A stretch of DNA of 64,000 nt, from assembly GCF_014649015.1 (NCBI RefSeq), contig NZ_BMSF01000018.1, positions 62,001 through 126,000 on the forward strand. The letters run 5' to 3'. Source of the DNA: Streptomyces narbonensis (GTDB taxonomy: Bacteria > Actinomycetota > Actinomycetes > Streptomycetales > Streptomycetaceae). Numbering within the stretch: position 1 is the first letter of the stretch; each line of letters starts with the position of its first letter. The notes beneath the pieces were generated by a model that saw only the letters and a program-made list of their open reading frames with translations, searched no databases and was not told where the DNA came from. This document shows, one piece after another, positions 1 to 8,799 of the stretch. A program made the position numbers and the translations under genes.

Positions 1-2
1 CC

Positions 3-68
3 GTGCGCGCCGTCAAGGAGGCCGACGCGGCCGCCGAGGCTCCGGCCGAGGAGTCGAAGGACGCGTAA
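3..68 (+). CDS. rplQ: 50S ribosomal protein L17, C-terminal end (partial)
   Basis: Only the last 21 codons are present, ending in TAA at 66-68. The translated tail is Ala/Glu-rich and ends EESKDA, the acidic low-complexity extension usual for streptomycete L17. The position directly upstream of truA, after which a strong hairpin follows, is the standard end of the rpoA-rplQ operon. The identification rests on this tail and on gene order, because the conserved L17 core lies outside the window. Confidence 0.75.
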   Translation: MRAVKEADAAAEAPAEESKDA

Positions 69-91
69 GCGTTCCGACGAGTTTCTCGTGC

Positions 92-124
92 GCGGGCCCG
101 CATCCCTCTGGGGTGCGGGCCCGC
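92..124 (+). terminator. GC-rich hairpin terminator after rplQ
   Basis: Inverted repeat of about 14 bp per arm (92-106 against 111-124) with a 4-nt loop, located 24 bases after the rplQ stop. It has no U tract, as is common for Streptomyces terminators. truA begins 27 bases further on, so the hairpin may only attenuate transcription into truA. Confidence 0.7.
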
Positions 125-150
125 TCCCGTGTGTTTGAGAGGATTTCTCC

Positions 151-1008
151 GTGAGCGATGACGTGCAGGACGGGTTCGTGCGGGTACGCCTTGATCTCTC
201 GTACGAGGGCAAGGACTTCTCCGGGTGGGCGAAGCAGCCCCAGGGGCGGCGCACCGTGCAGGGTGAGATCGAGGCCGCGTTGCGGACCGTGACGCGGTCC
301 ACGGAGACGTACGAGCTGACCGTCGCCGGCCGGACCGACTCCGGCGTCCACGCGCGCGGGCAGGTCGCCCACGTCGACCTGCCCGTCGAGCTGTGGGCCG
401 AGCACCGCGACAAGCTGGTCAGGCGGCTCGCCGGGCGGCTCTCGCACGACGTGCGGGTGTGGAAGGTGGAGGAGGCCCCCAGCGGCTTCAACGCCCGGTT
501 CTCGGCGATCTGGCGTCGCTACGCCTACCGCGTCACCGACAACCCCGGGGGCGTCGACCCGCTCCTGCGCGGGCACGTCCTGTGGCACGACTGGGCCCTC
601 GACATGGACGCCATGAACGAGGCGGCGACCGCGCTCGTCGGCGAGCACGACTTCGCCGCGTACTGCAAGAAGAGGGAAGGGGCCACGACCATCCGGACCC
701 TTCAGGTGCTGCGCTGGGACCGGCGGCCGGACGGCGTCCTCGAAGCGACCGTGAAGGCGGACGCCTTCTGCCACAACATGGTCCGCTCGCTCGTCGGCGC
801 CCTGCTCTTCGTCGGCGACGGGCACCGGCCGGTCGACTGGCCCGGCAAGGTGCTCGCCGCCGGTGTGCGGGACTCGGCCGTCCACGTCGTGCGGCCGCAC
901 GGCCTCACCCTCGAAGAGGTCGGCTACCCGGAGGACGCGCTGCTCGCCGCCCGCAGCAAGGAGGCGCGCAACAAGCGGTCACTCCCCGGGAGCGTTGGCT
1001 GCTGCTGA
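151..1008 (+). CDS. truA: tRNA pseudouridine(38-40) synthase TruA
   Basis: Cytosolic enzyme that isomerises uridines 38-40 in the anticodon arm of many tRNAs to pseudouridine. The 285-aa protein carries the family signature AGRTDSGVHA near residue 60, with the catalytic Asp in RTDSG, and the conserved block MVRSLVGALL near residue 211. Length fits the family. The GTG start at 151 follows a plausible GAGAGGA ribosome site. The gene follows rplQ, the usual actinobacterial context. Its 3' end overlaps the convergent gene at 979 by 30 bases, tail to tail. Confidence 0.95.
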   Translation: MSDDVQDGFVRVRLDLSYEGKDFSGWAKQPQGRRTVQGEIEAALRTVTRSTETYELTVAGRTDSGVHARGQVAHVDLPVELWAEHRDKLVRRLAGRLSHDVRVWKVEEAPSGFNARFSAIWRRYAYRVTDNPGGVDPLLRGHVLWHDWALDMDAMNEAATALVGEHDFAAYCKKREGATTIRTLQVLRWDRRPDGVLEATVKADAFCHNMVRSLVGALLFVGDGHRPVDWPGKVLAAGVRDSAVHVVRPHGLTLEEVGYPEDALLAARSKEARNKRSLPGSVGCC

Positions 1009-1992
1009 GGCCTGCGTCCGGCCGCGGGCGTAGATCTGGTTGAAGGCGAAGGTCCCGAGGTCGTCGCTGGCCTGGAAGATCGGCTTGTCGGCCTTGGTGA
1101 CCTTCTTGCCGTTGGCGAAGCCGGCCTGGGTGAAGTAGGCGTAGCGGCCGATCGAGTTCGAGCGGCGCAGGCAGACCGTCGCGCGGCAGAACTCACGCAC
1201 GCCGGCGCCCGCGAGCGGCGCGATGCCGCCGCTGGCCTGGGCCTTCGCCTTGAGGGCCGCGGCCTCGGAGGGGAAGACGGCGACGCCGACGGTGATCGCC
1301 ACACCGTCCTTCACATAGGTGGCGCGCAGAAGCTTCTGGCAGCCGTTCTTCTTGAGGACGGCGCCGAGGCCGCCCTGCGTGACGGCCGCGCAGTTCGCGG
1401 TCGCGGAGGTCGCGCCCTTCTTGTACGGGCGGCCGTTCATGCTCATCTTCTTGCCCGGGAAGAGGCTCTCCGCGGAGAGCGGGGCCTTGTCCTTCTTCGG
1501 GTCCGAGATGTAGTCCTTCGGGTTCGGCGGGGGCGGGGGCGCCACCGACGAGAAGGTCGGATCCGGTGTGGGGGAGCCGGTGGGGGAGACCGAGACGGTG
1601 GGGACCCCGCCGTTCTTCGCCTCGTCGCCGGTCTTGTTCGTACTGACGATCGCGGTGGCGACGATCGCGCCCACGGCGAGCGTGGCCAGCGTCCCGCCGC
1701 CGATCAGCAGCCAGCGCTTGCGGCGGTTGCGGTTCGCGGAGGCGTCGGCGAGGGCGCCCCAGTCAGGGGTGTCGCCGCCCTGCGCCCCGGGGAAGGGGTT
1801 CGGCTGCGCCGGCTGCTGCCCGGGGCCGGGCTGCCCGCCGTACGGCTGCCCGCCCCCGTACGGCTGCTGCCCGTACTCGGGCTGCCCGCCGAAGCCGGGC
1901 TGCTGCCCGTACCCCGGCTGCTGCCCGTGGCCCTGCTGTCCCTGCCCCTGCTGCTGCGGCTCCTGTGGCCACTGCGGTCCCCCAAAGCTCAT
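979..1992 (-). CDS. Gln/Pro/Gly-rich membrane-anchored protein of unknown function
   Basis: The 337-aa protein starts MSFGGPQ. The first ~90 residues are low-complexity repeats of QQPGYG/GGQPYG type, followed by RNRRKR and a single membrane segment (about residues 97-120), then a Thr/Pro linker and a C-terminal extracytoplasmic domain of about 170 residues. That domain has four cysteines that could pair (NCAAV, NGCQK, EFCRA, VCLRR). This layout, a cytoplasmic disordered tail, one TM and a sensor-like domain, recurs in actinobacterial membrane proteins with no assigned role. The start at 1992 was chosen over the upstream in-frame ATG because the PQG tail begins there. Function is unknown. Confidence 0.8.
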   Translation of the reverse strand: MSFGGPQWPQEPQQQGQGQQGHGQQPGYGQQPGFGGQPEYGQQPYGGGQPYGGQPGPGQQPAQPNPFPGAQGGDTPDWGALADASANRNRRKRWLLIGGGTLATLAVGAIVATAIVSTNKTGDEAKNGGVPTVSVSPTGSPTPDPTFSSVAPPPPPNPKDYISDPKKDKAPLSAESLFPGKKMSMNGRPYKKGATSATANCAAVTQGGLGAVLKKNGCQKLLRATYVKDGVAITVGVAVFPSEAAALKAKAQASGGIAPLAGAGVREFCRATVCLRRSNSIGRYAYFTQAGFANGKKVTKADKPIFQASDDLGTFAFNQIYARGRTQASAAANAPGE

Positions 1993-2033
1993 GCCGCGCA
2001 TCCTAATCCGCTTGGGCGAAGGGGATGCGAGCG

Positions 2034-3671
2034 GTGACAATGCACCTCATGGGACATGTCGAGGCCGCACATCTTGAGTACTACCTTCCGGACGGGAGGG
2101 TCCTGCTCGGGGACGTCTCCTTCCGGGTCGGGGAGGGCGCGGTCGTCGCCCTCGTCGGGGCCAACGGCGCCGGCAAGACCACACTGCTCCGGCTGATCTC
2201 AGGGGAGCTCCAGCCGCACGGCGGCTCGGTCACCGTCAGCGGCGGCCTGGGCGTGATGCCGCAGTTCGTCGGCTCCGTCCGGGACGCGTCCACCGTCCGC
2301 GACCTGCTGGTCTCGGTGGCGCAGAAGCGGATCCGGGAGGCCGCGAAGGCGGTCGACGAGGCCGAGCACCTGATCATGACGGTCGACGACGAGGCCGCGC
2401 AGATGAAGTACGCGCAGGCCCTCAGCGACTGGGCCGAGGTGCAGGGCTACGAGGCCGAGACCCTCTGGGACATCTGCACCGTGGCCGCGCTGGGCGTCCC
2501 GTACGAGAAGGCGCAGTTCCGGGAGGTGCGGACGCTCTCCGGCGGCGAGCAGAAGCGGCTGGTCCTGGAGTACCTGCTGCGCGGCCCCGACGAGGTCCTG
2601 CTCCTCGACGAGCCGGACAACTACCTCGACGTGCCCGGCAAGCGGTGGCTGGAGGAGCGGCTGCGGGAGACCCGTAAGACCGTGCTCTTCATCTCCCACG
2701 ACCGGGAGCTGCTCTCCCGGGGCGCGCAGAAGATCGTCGCGGTCGAGCCCGGCCCGGCCGGCTCGGACGTGTGGGTGCACGGCGGCGGCTTCGACACCTT
2801 CCACGAGGCGCGGCGCGAGCGGTTCGCGCGCTTCGAGGAGCTGAAGCGACGCTGGGACGAGAAGCACGCCCAGCTGAAGAAGCTGGTCCTCAACCTGCGG
2901 CAGGCGGCGTCGGTCAGCCACGACATGGCCTCGCGGTACGCGGCGGCGCAGACCCGGCTGCGGAAGTTCGAAGAGGCGGGTCCGCCGCCGGAGCCGCCGC
3001 GCGAGCAGGACATCCGGATGCGGCTGCGCGGTGGCCGGACGGGCGTACGGGCCGTGACCGTCGAGAACCTCGAGCTGACCGGGCTGATGAAGCCGTTCTC
3101 GCTGGAGATCTTCTACGGGGAGCGGGTCGCGGTCCTCGGGTCGAACGGCTCCGGGAAGTCGCACTTCCTGCGGCTGCTCGCGGGGGACCCGACGGTCGCC
3201 CACACGGGTGACTGGAAGGTGGGCGCCCGGGTCGTGCCCGGACACTTCGCGCAGACCCACGCGCATCCGGAGCTGACCGGGCGGCCGCTCGTCGACATCC
3301 TGTGGACCGAGCACGCCAAGGACCGGGGCGCGGCGATGTCGATGCTGCGGCGGTACGAGCTGGAGCGGCAGGGCGACCAGCCCTTCGACAAGCTGTCGGG
3401 CGGGCAGCAGGCCCGCTTCCAGATCCTGCTCCTGGAGCTGGCGGGCACGACGGCGCTGCTCCTGGACGAGCCGACGGACAACCTGGACCTGGAGTCGGCC
3501 GAGGCCCTTCAGGACGGTCTGGAGTCGTACGACGGGACCGTGCTGGCCGTCACGCACGACCGGTGGTTCGCGAAGAGCTTCGACCGGTACCTGGTCTTCG
3601 GCTCCGACGGGGTCGTGCGGGAGACTCCCGAGCCGGTGTGGGACGAACGGCGGGTGGAGCGGGCGCGCTGA
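2034..3671 (+). CDS. ABC-F family ATPase
   Basis: Soluble twin ATP-binding-cassette protein without membrane domains, as in the ABC-F family that acts on ribosomes or confers antibiotic protection. Domain 1 has Walker A GANGAGKTT, signature LSGGEQKRL and Walker B LLLDEPDNYLD. Domain 2 has Walker A GSNGSGKSH, signature LSGGQQARF and LLLDEPTDNLD. They are joined by an Arg/Glu-rich helical linker with about 60 charged residues. The GTG at 2034 is preferred because AAGGGGA lies about 8 bases upstream; ATG at 2040 or 2049 is also possible. It is transcribed divergently from the gene at 979. The last 45 bases are duplicated downstream (3791-3835). Confidence 0.85.
   Translation: MTMHLMGHVEAAHLEYYLPDGRVLLGDVSFRVGEGAVVALVGANGAGKTTLLRLISGELQPHGGSVTVSGGLGVMPQFVGSVRDASTVRDLLVSVAQKRIREAAKAVDEAEHLIMTVDDEAAQMKYAQALSDWAEVQGYEAETLWDICTVAALGVPYEKAQFREVRTLSGGEQKRLVLEYLLRGPDEVLLLDEPDNYLDVPGKRWLEERLRETRKTVLFISHDRELLSRGAQKIVAVEPGPAGSDVWVHGGGFDTFHEARRERFARFEELKRRWDEKHAQLKKLVLNLRQAASVSHDMASRYAAAQTRLRKFEEAGPPPEPPREQDIRMRLRGGRTGVRAVTVENLELTGLMKPFSLEIFYGERVAVLGSNGSGKSHFLRLLAGDPTVAHTGDWKVGARVVPGHFAQTHAHPELTGRPLVDILWTEHAKDRGAAMSMLRRYELERQGDQPFDKLSGGQQARFQILLLELAGTTALLLDEPTDNLDLESAEALQDGLESYDGTVLAVTHDRWFAKSFDRYLVFGSDGVVRETPEPVWDERRVERAR
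3627..3671 (+). repeat. 45-bp direct repeat, copy A (3' end of ABC-F gene)
   Basis: These are the last 14 codons plus stop of the ABC-F gene. They recur at 3791-3835 with three substitutions, 164 bases downstream. Confidence 0.9.
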
Positions 3672-3854
3672 CCCGGGGCGGTGGTGGGCGTCGGATCGCC
3701 CGTCGGCGGACGGAGTCCGACGCAGCCTGCCGAAGCCGGGGAGGCCCCTCGGGGCCGAGCCGCGCGAGGGGGGCGTGGAGAGTGGGGTCGCCCGAGCCGG
3801 TGTGGGACGAGCGGCGGGTCGAGCGGGTGCGCTGACCTGGTGTCCCGCGGCGTT
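3672..3854. other. Intergenic spacer holding the duplicated ABC-F tail
   Basis: No independent gene is supported here. The stretch holds GC-rich inverted repeats near 3740-3765 that may terminate the ABC-F transcript, followed by the second copy of the ABC-F 3' end. Confidence 0.5.
3791..3835 (+). repeat. 45-bp direct repeat, copy B (relic of ABC-F 3' end)
   Basis: 42 of 45 positions match copy A, including the stop codon, encoding PEPVWDERRVERVR in one frame. There is no start codon or remaining gene body, so it is a non-coding relic of a tandem duplication of the ABC-F tail. Confidence 0.85.
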
Positions 3855-3884
3855 TTGACCCTTCGGGGGTGGCGCGGGTAGTGT
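3855..3884 (+). promoter_or_regulatory. HrdB-type promoter of rplM-rpsI
   Basis: TTGACC (3855-3860), an 18-base spacer and TAGTGT (3879-3884) fit the principal sigma factor consensus of Streptomyces. It lies about 175 bases upstream of rplM, leaving a leader of roughly 170 nt. Confidence 0.65.
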
Positions 3885-3890
3885 TGCGGT

Positions 3891-4060
3891 TTGTTATGCG
3901 TATTGGCTTCGCCGTTCTCGCGCGAAGGCCCTTACGCAGGTTCCCTGGAGCAGTTACCAGTGGCTCGCATACGGGCGGTGTCCCGGCAGTGCAGGCCCCA
4001 GCTGCATGATCGCTTCAGGTGTGTCTGGACTCCATCCACTGAAGAAGCGAAGGCTACGAA
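3891..4060 (+). promoter_or_regulatory. Long 5' leader of rplM
   Basis: About 170 transcribed but apparently untranslated bases separate the promoter from the rplM start. Long leaders on r-protein operons often bind the r-protein or carry antisense-sensitive structure. No known leader motif could be assigned by eye. Confidence 0.35.
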
Positions 4061-4504
4061 GTGCGTACGTACAGCCCCAAGCCCGGCGATGTCACTCGCC
4101 AGTGGCACATCATCGACGCGCAGGACATCGTCCTGGGCCGTCTGGCGACCACGGCTGCGAACCTCCTGCGAGGCAAGCACAAGCCCGTGTACGCGCCCCA
4201 CATGGACATGGGCGACTTCGTCATCATCATCAATGCTGACAAGGTCCACCTGTCCGGCAACAAGAAGACCCAGAAGCTGGCGTACCGCCACTCCGGCTTC
4301 CCGGGTGGTCTGCGCTCCGTCCGTTACGACGAGCTGCTGGCGAAGAACCCCGAGAAGGCCGTCGAGAAGGCCATCAAGGGCATGATCCCCAAGAACACCC
4401 TGGGCCGTCAGATGATCTCGAAGCTGAAGGTCTACGCGGGCGAGAACCACCCGCACGCTGCGCAGCAGCCGGTCCCGTTCGAGATCACCCAGGTCGCGCA
4501 GTAG
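4061..4504 (+). CDS. rplM: 50S ribosomal protein L13
   Basis: Component of the large ribosomal subunit that binds 23S rRNA early in assembly. The 147-aa protein is the normal length and shows the family blocks WHIIDAQDIVLGRLAT near the N-terminus, NADKVHLSGNKK, and the central GMIPKNTLGRQM. The GTG start at 4061 gives the standard N-terminus MRTYSPKPGD. It is followed 44 bases later by rpsI, the universal bacterial pair, and both should come from the promoter at 3855. Confidence 0.97.
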   Translation: MRTYSPKPGDVTRQWHIIDAQDIVLGRLATTAANLLRGKHKPVYAPHMDMGDFVIIINADKVHLSGNKKTQKLAYRHSGFPGGLRSVRYDELLAKNPEKAVEKAIKGMIPKNTLGRQMISKLKVYAGENHPHAAQQPVPFEITQVAQ

Positions 4505-4548
4505 TTCCGGCCACACCCCCTAAGAACGAAAGAAATCTGAGGAGCATC

Positions 4549-5061
4549 GTGGCCGAGACCACCCCCGAGACCCCCGTCGACGAGTTCGAGGGCGTTGAGG
4601 AGTACACCACCGAGACCGAGCTCGTCGAGGGTGAGTACACCTCCGAGTCGCTCGCGTCCCGCTTCGGCGACCCGCAGCCGGCCGCCGGCCTGGGCCGTCG
4701 CAAGAACGCCATCGCCCGCGTCCGGATCGTTCCGGGCACCGGCAAGTGGAAGATCAACGGTCGCACCCTTGAGGACTACTTCCCCAACAAGGTGCACCAG
4801 CAGGAAGTCAACGAGCCCTTCAAGGTGCTCGAGCTCGACAACCGCTACGACGTCATCGCCCGCATCGCGGGTGGCGGTGTCTCCGGCCAGGCCGGCGCCC
4901 TGCGCCTCGGTGTGGCCCGTGCGCTGAACGAGGCGGACGTCGAGAACAACCGCCCGGCGCTGAAGAAGGCCGGCTTCCTCTCCCGCGACGACCGTGCGGT
5001 CGAGCGCAAGAAGGCCGGTCTCAAGAAGGCCCGTAAGGCCCCGCAGTACAGCAAGCGTTAA
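4549..5061 (+). CDS. rpsI: 30S ribosomal protein S9
   Basis: Small-subunit protein whose C-terminal tail reaches the P-site tRNA. The protein has 170 aa; the first ~45 residues are an acidic Thr/Glu-rich extension typical of actinobacteria, followed by the S9 core with GRRKNAIARVRI and GGGVSGQAGALRLGVARAL. It ends in the canonical Lys/Arg tail KAPQYSKR. The GTG at 4549 is preceded by GAGGAG. It is co-transcribed with rplM and ends in a strong terminator. Confidence 0.97.
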   Translation: MAETTPETPVDEFEGVEEYTTETELVEGEYTSESLASRFGDPQPAAGLGRRKNAIARVRIVPGTGKWKINGRTLEDYFPNKVHQQEVNEPFKVLELDNRYDVIARIAGGGVSGQAGALRLGVARALNEADVENNRPALKKAGFLSRDDRAVERKKAGLKKARKAPQYSKR

Positions 5062-5084
5062 TCACGCCTGCTCGGACTGTTCTC

Positions 5085-5130
5085 GTACGCCCCGGCGGCA
5101 CTGCCCGTGCCGTCGGGGCGTACGTTTTTT
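5085..5130 (+). terminator. Strong intrinsic terminator of rplM-rpsI
   Basis: Two 16-base arms (5085-5100 and 5108-5123) pair with one G-U wobble around a 7-nt loop, followed directly by a run of Ts at 5125-5130. A real U tract is uncommon in Streptomyces and makes this a classic factor-independent terminator. Confidence 0.93.
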
Positions 5131-5184
5131 CATAACCTTCTTCATCTTTCGTCAGCTTGGGCACGTATTTCTCGGAGGACAGCT

Positions 5185-6543
5185 GTGGGACGACTCTTCG
5201 GCACGGACGGCGTACGCGGCGTCGCCAACGCGGACCTGACGGCGGAGCTCGCGCTCGGCCTCTCGGTCGCGGCGGCGCACGTGCTGGCCGAAGCGGGCAC
5301 CTTCGAGGGACACCGGCCGACCGCCGTGGTCGGACGGGACCCGCGCGCGTCGGGAGAGTTCCTGGAAGCGGCGGTCGTCGCCGGTCTCGCCAGCGCCGGT
5401 GTCGACGTCCTGCGCGTCGGCGTCCTTCCGACCCCCGCCGTGGCCCACCTCACCGGCGTCCTCGGCGCCGACCTCGGCGTGATGCTCTCCGCCAGCCACA
5501 ACGCGATGCCCGACAACGGCATCAAGTTCTTCGCCCGCGGCGGCCACAAGCTCGCCGACGACCTCGAGGACAAGATCGAGGCCGTGTACGAGGAGCACCG
5601 CACCGGCGCTCCCTGGGCGCGCCCGACCGGTGCCGGCGTCGGCCGGGTCCGCGACTACGACGAGGGCTTCGAGACCTACGTCTCCCACCTCCTCGCCGTC
5701 CTCCCCAACCGGCTCGACGGTCTCAAGGTCGTCCTCGACGAGGCCCACGGCGCCGCCGCCCACGTCTCGCCCGAGGCCTTCGCCCGGGCCGGTGCCCAGG
5801 TCGTCACCATCGGCGCCGAGCCGGACGGCCTCAACATCAACGACGGCTGCGGCTCGACCCACCTGGGGCTGCTCCGCGCCGCCGTCGTCGAGCACGGCGC
5901 CGACCTCGGCATCGCGCACGACGGCGACGCCGACCGCTGCCTCGCCGTGGACGCCGCGGGCAACGAGGTCGACGGCGACCAGATCCTCGCCGTCCTCTCC
6001 CTCGCCATGCGCGAGGCCGGGACGCTGCGCGGTGACACGGTCGTCGCGACCGTCATGTCCAACCTGGGCTTCAAGCTCGCCATGGAGCGCGAGGGCCTGA
6101 ACCTCGTCCAGACCGCGGTCGGCGACCGCTACGTCCTGGAGTCCATGAAGGAGAACGGCTACGCGCTCGGCGGCGAGCAGTCCGGGCACGTCATCGTGCT
6201 CGACCACGCCACCACCGGTGACGGCACCCTCACCGGCCTGATGCTCGCCGCCCGGGTCGCCGCCACCGGCAAGTCCCTCGCGGACCTCGCCGGCGTGATG
6301 GAGCGCCTGCCGCAGATCCTCATCAACGTCAAGGACGTCGACAAGTCGCGGGTGAACACCTCCGGCGAGCTCGCCGCCGCCGTCACCGAGGCCGAGCGCG
6401 AGCTGGGCTCCACCGGCCGCGTGCTGCTGCGCTCCTCCGGCACCGAGCCGCTGGTCCGCGTCATGGTCGAGGCCGCGGACATCGAGCAGGCCCGTGCCGT
6501 CGCGCAGCGCCTCGCGGATGTCGTGAAGTCCGCGCTGGGCTAG
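5185..6543 (+). CDS. glmM: Phosphoglucosamine mutase GlmM
   Basis: Converts glucosamine-6-phosphate to glucosamine-1-phosphate, the step before UDP-GlcNAc and so peptidoglycan. The 452-aa protein begins GRLFGTDGVRG and has the phosphoserine loop SASHNAMPDNG near residue 101, the metal loop DGDADRC near residue 246, the sugar loop GGEQSGH near residue 330 and the phosphate loop RSSGTEPLVRVMVE near the C-terminus. The GTG at 5185 was chosen because GGAGGA sits six bases upstream and it gives the conserved N-terminus. The upstream in-frame start at 5107 would lie in the terminator of rpsI. glmS lies 3 kb downstream. Confidence 0.97.
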   Translation: MGRLFGTDGVRGVANADLTAELALGLSVAAAHVLAEAGTFEGHRPTAVVGRDPRASGEFLEAAVVAGLASAGVDVLRVGVLPTPAVAHLTGVLGADLGVMLSASHNAMPDNGIKFFARGGHKLADDLEDKIEAVYEEHRTGAPWARPTGAGVGRVRDYDEGFETYVSHLLAVLPNRLDGLKVVLDEAHGAAAHVSPEAFARAGAQVVTIGAEPDGLNINDGCGSTHLGLLRAAVVEHGADLGIAHDGDADRCLAVDAAGNEVDGDQILAVLSLAMREAGTLRGDTVVATVMSNLGFKLAMEREGLNLVQTAVGDRYVLESMKENGYALGGEQSGHVIVLDHATTGDGTLTGLMLAARVAATGKSLADLAGVMERLPQILINVKDVDKSRVNTSGELAAAVTEAERELGSTGRVLLRSSGTEPLVRVMVEAADIEQARAVAQRLADVVKSALG

Positions 6544-6628
6544 GCTTTCTGAAGCACCGTCATGCAGAGGATGGGCCCCGCCGCACCCGTTGGGAGCGGT
6601 TGGGCCCTTCTCGTTCTCTCCCGGGCCC

Positions 6629-7588
6629 TCAGGGCTTCGGGGCCGCTGGTGTGTCGCGCCGCCAGCGGCCGCGCTGGGTGCGCCACAGCAACTTCTGGCC
6701 GTACAGGGTCAGCACGCCGGCCAGCATGATGCCGAAGAGGTTGAGCAGCAGCTGCTCGATCGAGCCCCACATCTGGCCGATCTCGCCGTAGCTGAGCGCC
6801 ACCGCCGCGTTCGCGCCGGCCGGGACCGTCGTCACCGAGATCGCCACGCCCACCAGGGCACCCGACTTCGAGGACGTGAGGGAGAGCGTGCCGGCCACGC
6901 CCGCGAGCAGCGCCACGACGAAGGAGAACGGGTCCGGCTGCCAGATGAAGCTGGTGTTGGGGCGGTCCGCGTCCAGCTGCTCCCTGCTGAACAGGTCCAG
7001 CGCGTCCATCCCCAGACTGAAGACCGTGGTGGCCGCGATCGCCGCCGCGAAGCCAACGAGCAGGGCGGTCAGCGAGCGCCCCGCCAGCTTCGGGGCGCGC
7101 TGCACCACCGCCGTACAGACTCCGGCCAGCGGGCCGAACTCCGGGCCGACCGCCATCGCGCCCACGATCAGGATCGCGTTGTCGAGGACGACACCGCAGG
7201 CGGCGATCATCGTCGCAAGGATCATGAACGCGCTGTACGTGATCGAGAGCGTCGACTCCTCGTGCGTCGCGCCCGTCAGCTGCTCCCAGATGACCGCGTC
7301 CGCGGGCTCGCCCGGGGCCTCCTCCTCGGCGGCTTCGGCGCGCCGGGAGAGCGAGAGGTCGATGTTCTCGACGGCGATCGAGCCGTCCTGATCGATCTTC
7401 AGCTCGCGCAGCCCGCCGATGAGTTCGTCGCCGGCCTCGCGGGCCACGTCGCACATGACGACGTCGCCGGCCGGGTCACGGGCCGCACCCGGCAGCACCA
7501 CCAGGTGCGTGGTGCCCACCGTCGACGTGATCAGTTCGACGGCGGCCGCGGTACGCCCGGGCGGGACGATCATCCGGAGGTGCAGCAT
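6629..7588 (-). CDS. DUF389 family membrane protein
   Basis: The 319-aa protein has a soluble N-terminal domain (about residues 1-85, starting MLHLRMIVPPGRT) and a membrane domain of five to six hydrophobic segments from about residue 120. The block AVGPEFGPLAGVCTAVVQR is characteristic of DUF389 (TIGR00341-like) proteins. Their substrate is unknown. The C-terminus is basic. It sits 18 bases upstream-to-downstream after coaA on the same strand, so both may share a transcript. Confidence 0.85.
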   Translation of the reverse strand: MLHLRMIVPPGRTAAAVELITSTVGTTHLVVLPGAARDPAGDVVMCDVAREAGDELIGGLRELKIDQDGSIAVENIDLSLSRRAEAAEEEAPGEPADAVIWEQLTGATHEESTLSITYSAFMILATMIAACGVVLDNAILIVGAMAVGPEFGPLAGVCTAVVQRAPKLAGRSLTALLVGFAAAIAATTVFSLGMDALDLFSREQLDADRPNTSFIWQPDPFSFVVALLAGVAGTLSLTSSKSGALVGVAISVTTVPAGANAAVALSYGEIGQMWGSIEQLLLNLFGIMLAGVLTLYGQKLLWRTQRGRWRRDTPAAPKP

Positions 7589-7606
7589 GGGGAGAGCTTA
7601 CGGACG

Positions 7607-8656
7607 TCAGAGCTTGCGGAGGCTCAGCCTCTGCACCTTGTGGTCCTGGCCCTTGCGGACCACGAGCGTCGCCCGGCCGCGCGTCGGGGCCACGTTCTCC
7701 AGCAGGTTCACCTTGTTGATGGTCCGCCACATGGTGCGGGCGTAGTCCAGGGCCTCCTCCTCGGAGACCCGGGTGTACCGCTGGAAGTAGGAGTCGGGGT
7801 CCTGGAACGCGGTGTCGCGCAGCTTGCGGAAGCGGTTGAGGTACCAGCGCTCGATGTCCTCCGGCCGCGCGTCCACGTACACCGAGAAGTCGAAGTAGTC
7901 GGCGAGACCGACGCGGGTGCGGCCGTCCTTGCCGGGCAGGGCCGGCTGGAGGACGTTCAGCCCCTCCACGATGAGGATGTCGGGACGCCGGACGACGAGC
8001 CGCTCGCCGGGCACGCGGTCGTAGATCAGGTGCGAGTAGACCGGGGCCGTGACCTCCTCCTTGCCCGCCTTGACGTCCGCGACGAACCGGGTGAGCGCCC
8101 GCCGGTCGTACGACTCGGGGAAGCCCTTGCGGGCCATGAGGCCGCGCGCCTTCAGCTCCTCCATCGGGTAGAGGAAGGCATCCGTGGTCACCAGCTCCAC
8201 GCGCGGGTGCTCCGGCCAGCGGGCCAGGAGGGCCTGGAGGAGCCGGGAGACCGTCGACTTGCCGACGGCGACGGATCCGGCGACCCCTATGACGAAGGGC
8301 GTGCCGCGCTGCTCCGCGCTCTCGCCGAGGAAGGTGTTGAGGGCGCCACGGAGGCCGCTGGTGGCCTGCACGTAGAGGTTGAGCAGCCGGGAGAGCGGGA
8401 GGTAGACGTCCCGTACCTCGTCGAGGTCGATGACGTCGCCGAGGCCGCGGAGCCGCTCGACCTCGTCGGCGGTGAGGGGGAGGGGCGTCTTGTCGCGGAG
8501 GTCGCTCCACTCGGCGCGGGTGAAGTCGACGTACGGGGTCGGCTCGGACGGGCGGCGGGTGCCGGTTCCGTTCCGGGGGGTCCCGTGCCCGGGGAACTGC
8601 CCGGGGCCGTCTCCGGGGCCGTCTCCGTTGGCGCTTCGTGGCGGCGAAGTGATCAC
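7607..8656 (-). CDS. coaA: Type I pantothenate kinase
   Basis: ATP-dependent phosphorylation of pantothenate, the first committed and regulated step of CoA synthesis. P-loop GVAGSVAVGKST lies near residue 125. Other family blocks are YDRVPGERLVVRRPDILIVEGLNVLQ and the substrate-binding region DFSVYVDA. It is closely related to the PRK/uridine kinase fold. The GTG at 8656 (protein starting ITSPPRSANG) was chosen; the open frame continues upstream into non-homologous Arg-rich sequence. The N-terminal ~45 residues are a Gly/Pro-rich extension, so the protein (349 aa) is longer than the usual ~315-330. Confidence 0.93.
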   Translation of the reverse strand: MITSPPRSANGDGPGDGPGQFPGHGTPRNGTGTRRPSEPTPYVDFTRAEWSDLRDKTPLPLTADEVERLRGLGDVIDLDEVRDVYLPLSRLLNLYVQATSGLRGALNTFLGESAEQRGTPFVIGVAGSVAVGKSTVSRLLQALLARWPEHPRVELVTTDAFLYPMEELKARGLMARKGFPESYDRRALTRFVADVKAGKEEVTAPVYSHLIYDRVPGERLVVRRPDILIVEGLNVLQPALPGKDGRTRVGLADYFDFSVYVDARPEDIERWYLNRFRKLRDTAFQDPDSYFQRYTRVSEEEALDYARTMWRTINKVNLLENVAPTRGRATLVVRKGQDHKVQRLSLRKL

Positions 8657-8799
8657 CCAGCCATTGTCGTGGGTCCGGGGCCTCCGTGGACCGTGGGGTC
8701 GGTCACGCGACAAAAGCCTTTGTCCCGCCGTCGGGGGAGGGCGATCATGCTCATGCCGCACACGTAGAGCACGCGAAGAGAAGCAGAGAGACACCACAC

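Noticed and set aside
6560..6610. GGGCCC-containing inverted repeat after glmM
   Set aside because: Arms are short and the loop long; too weak to list as a terminator, although one is expected there.
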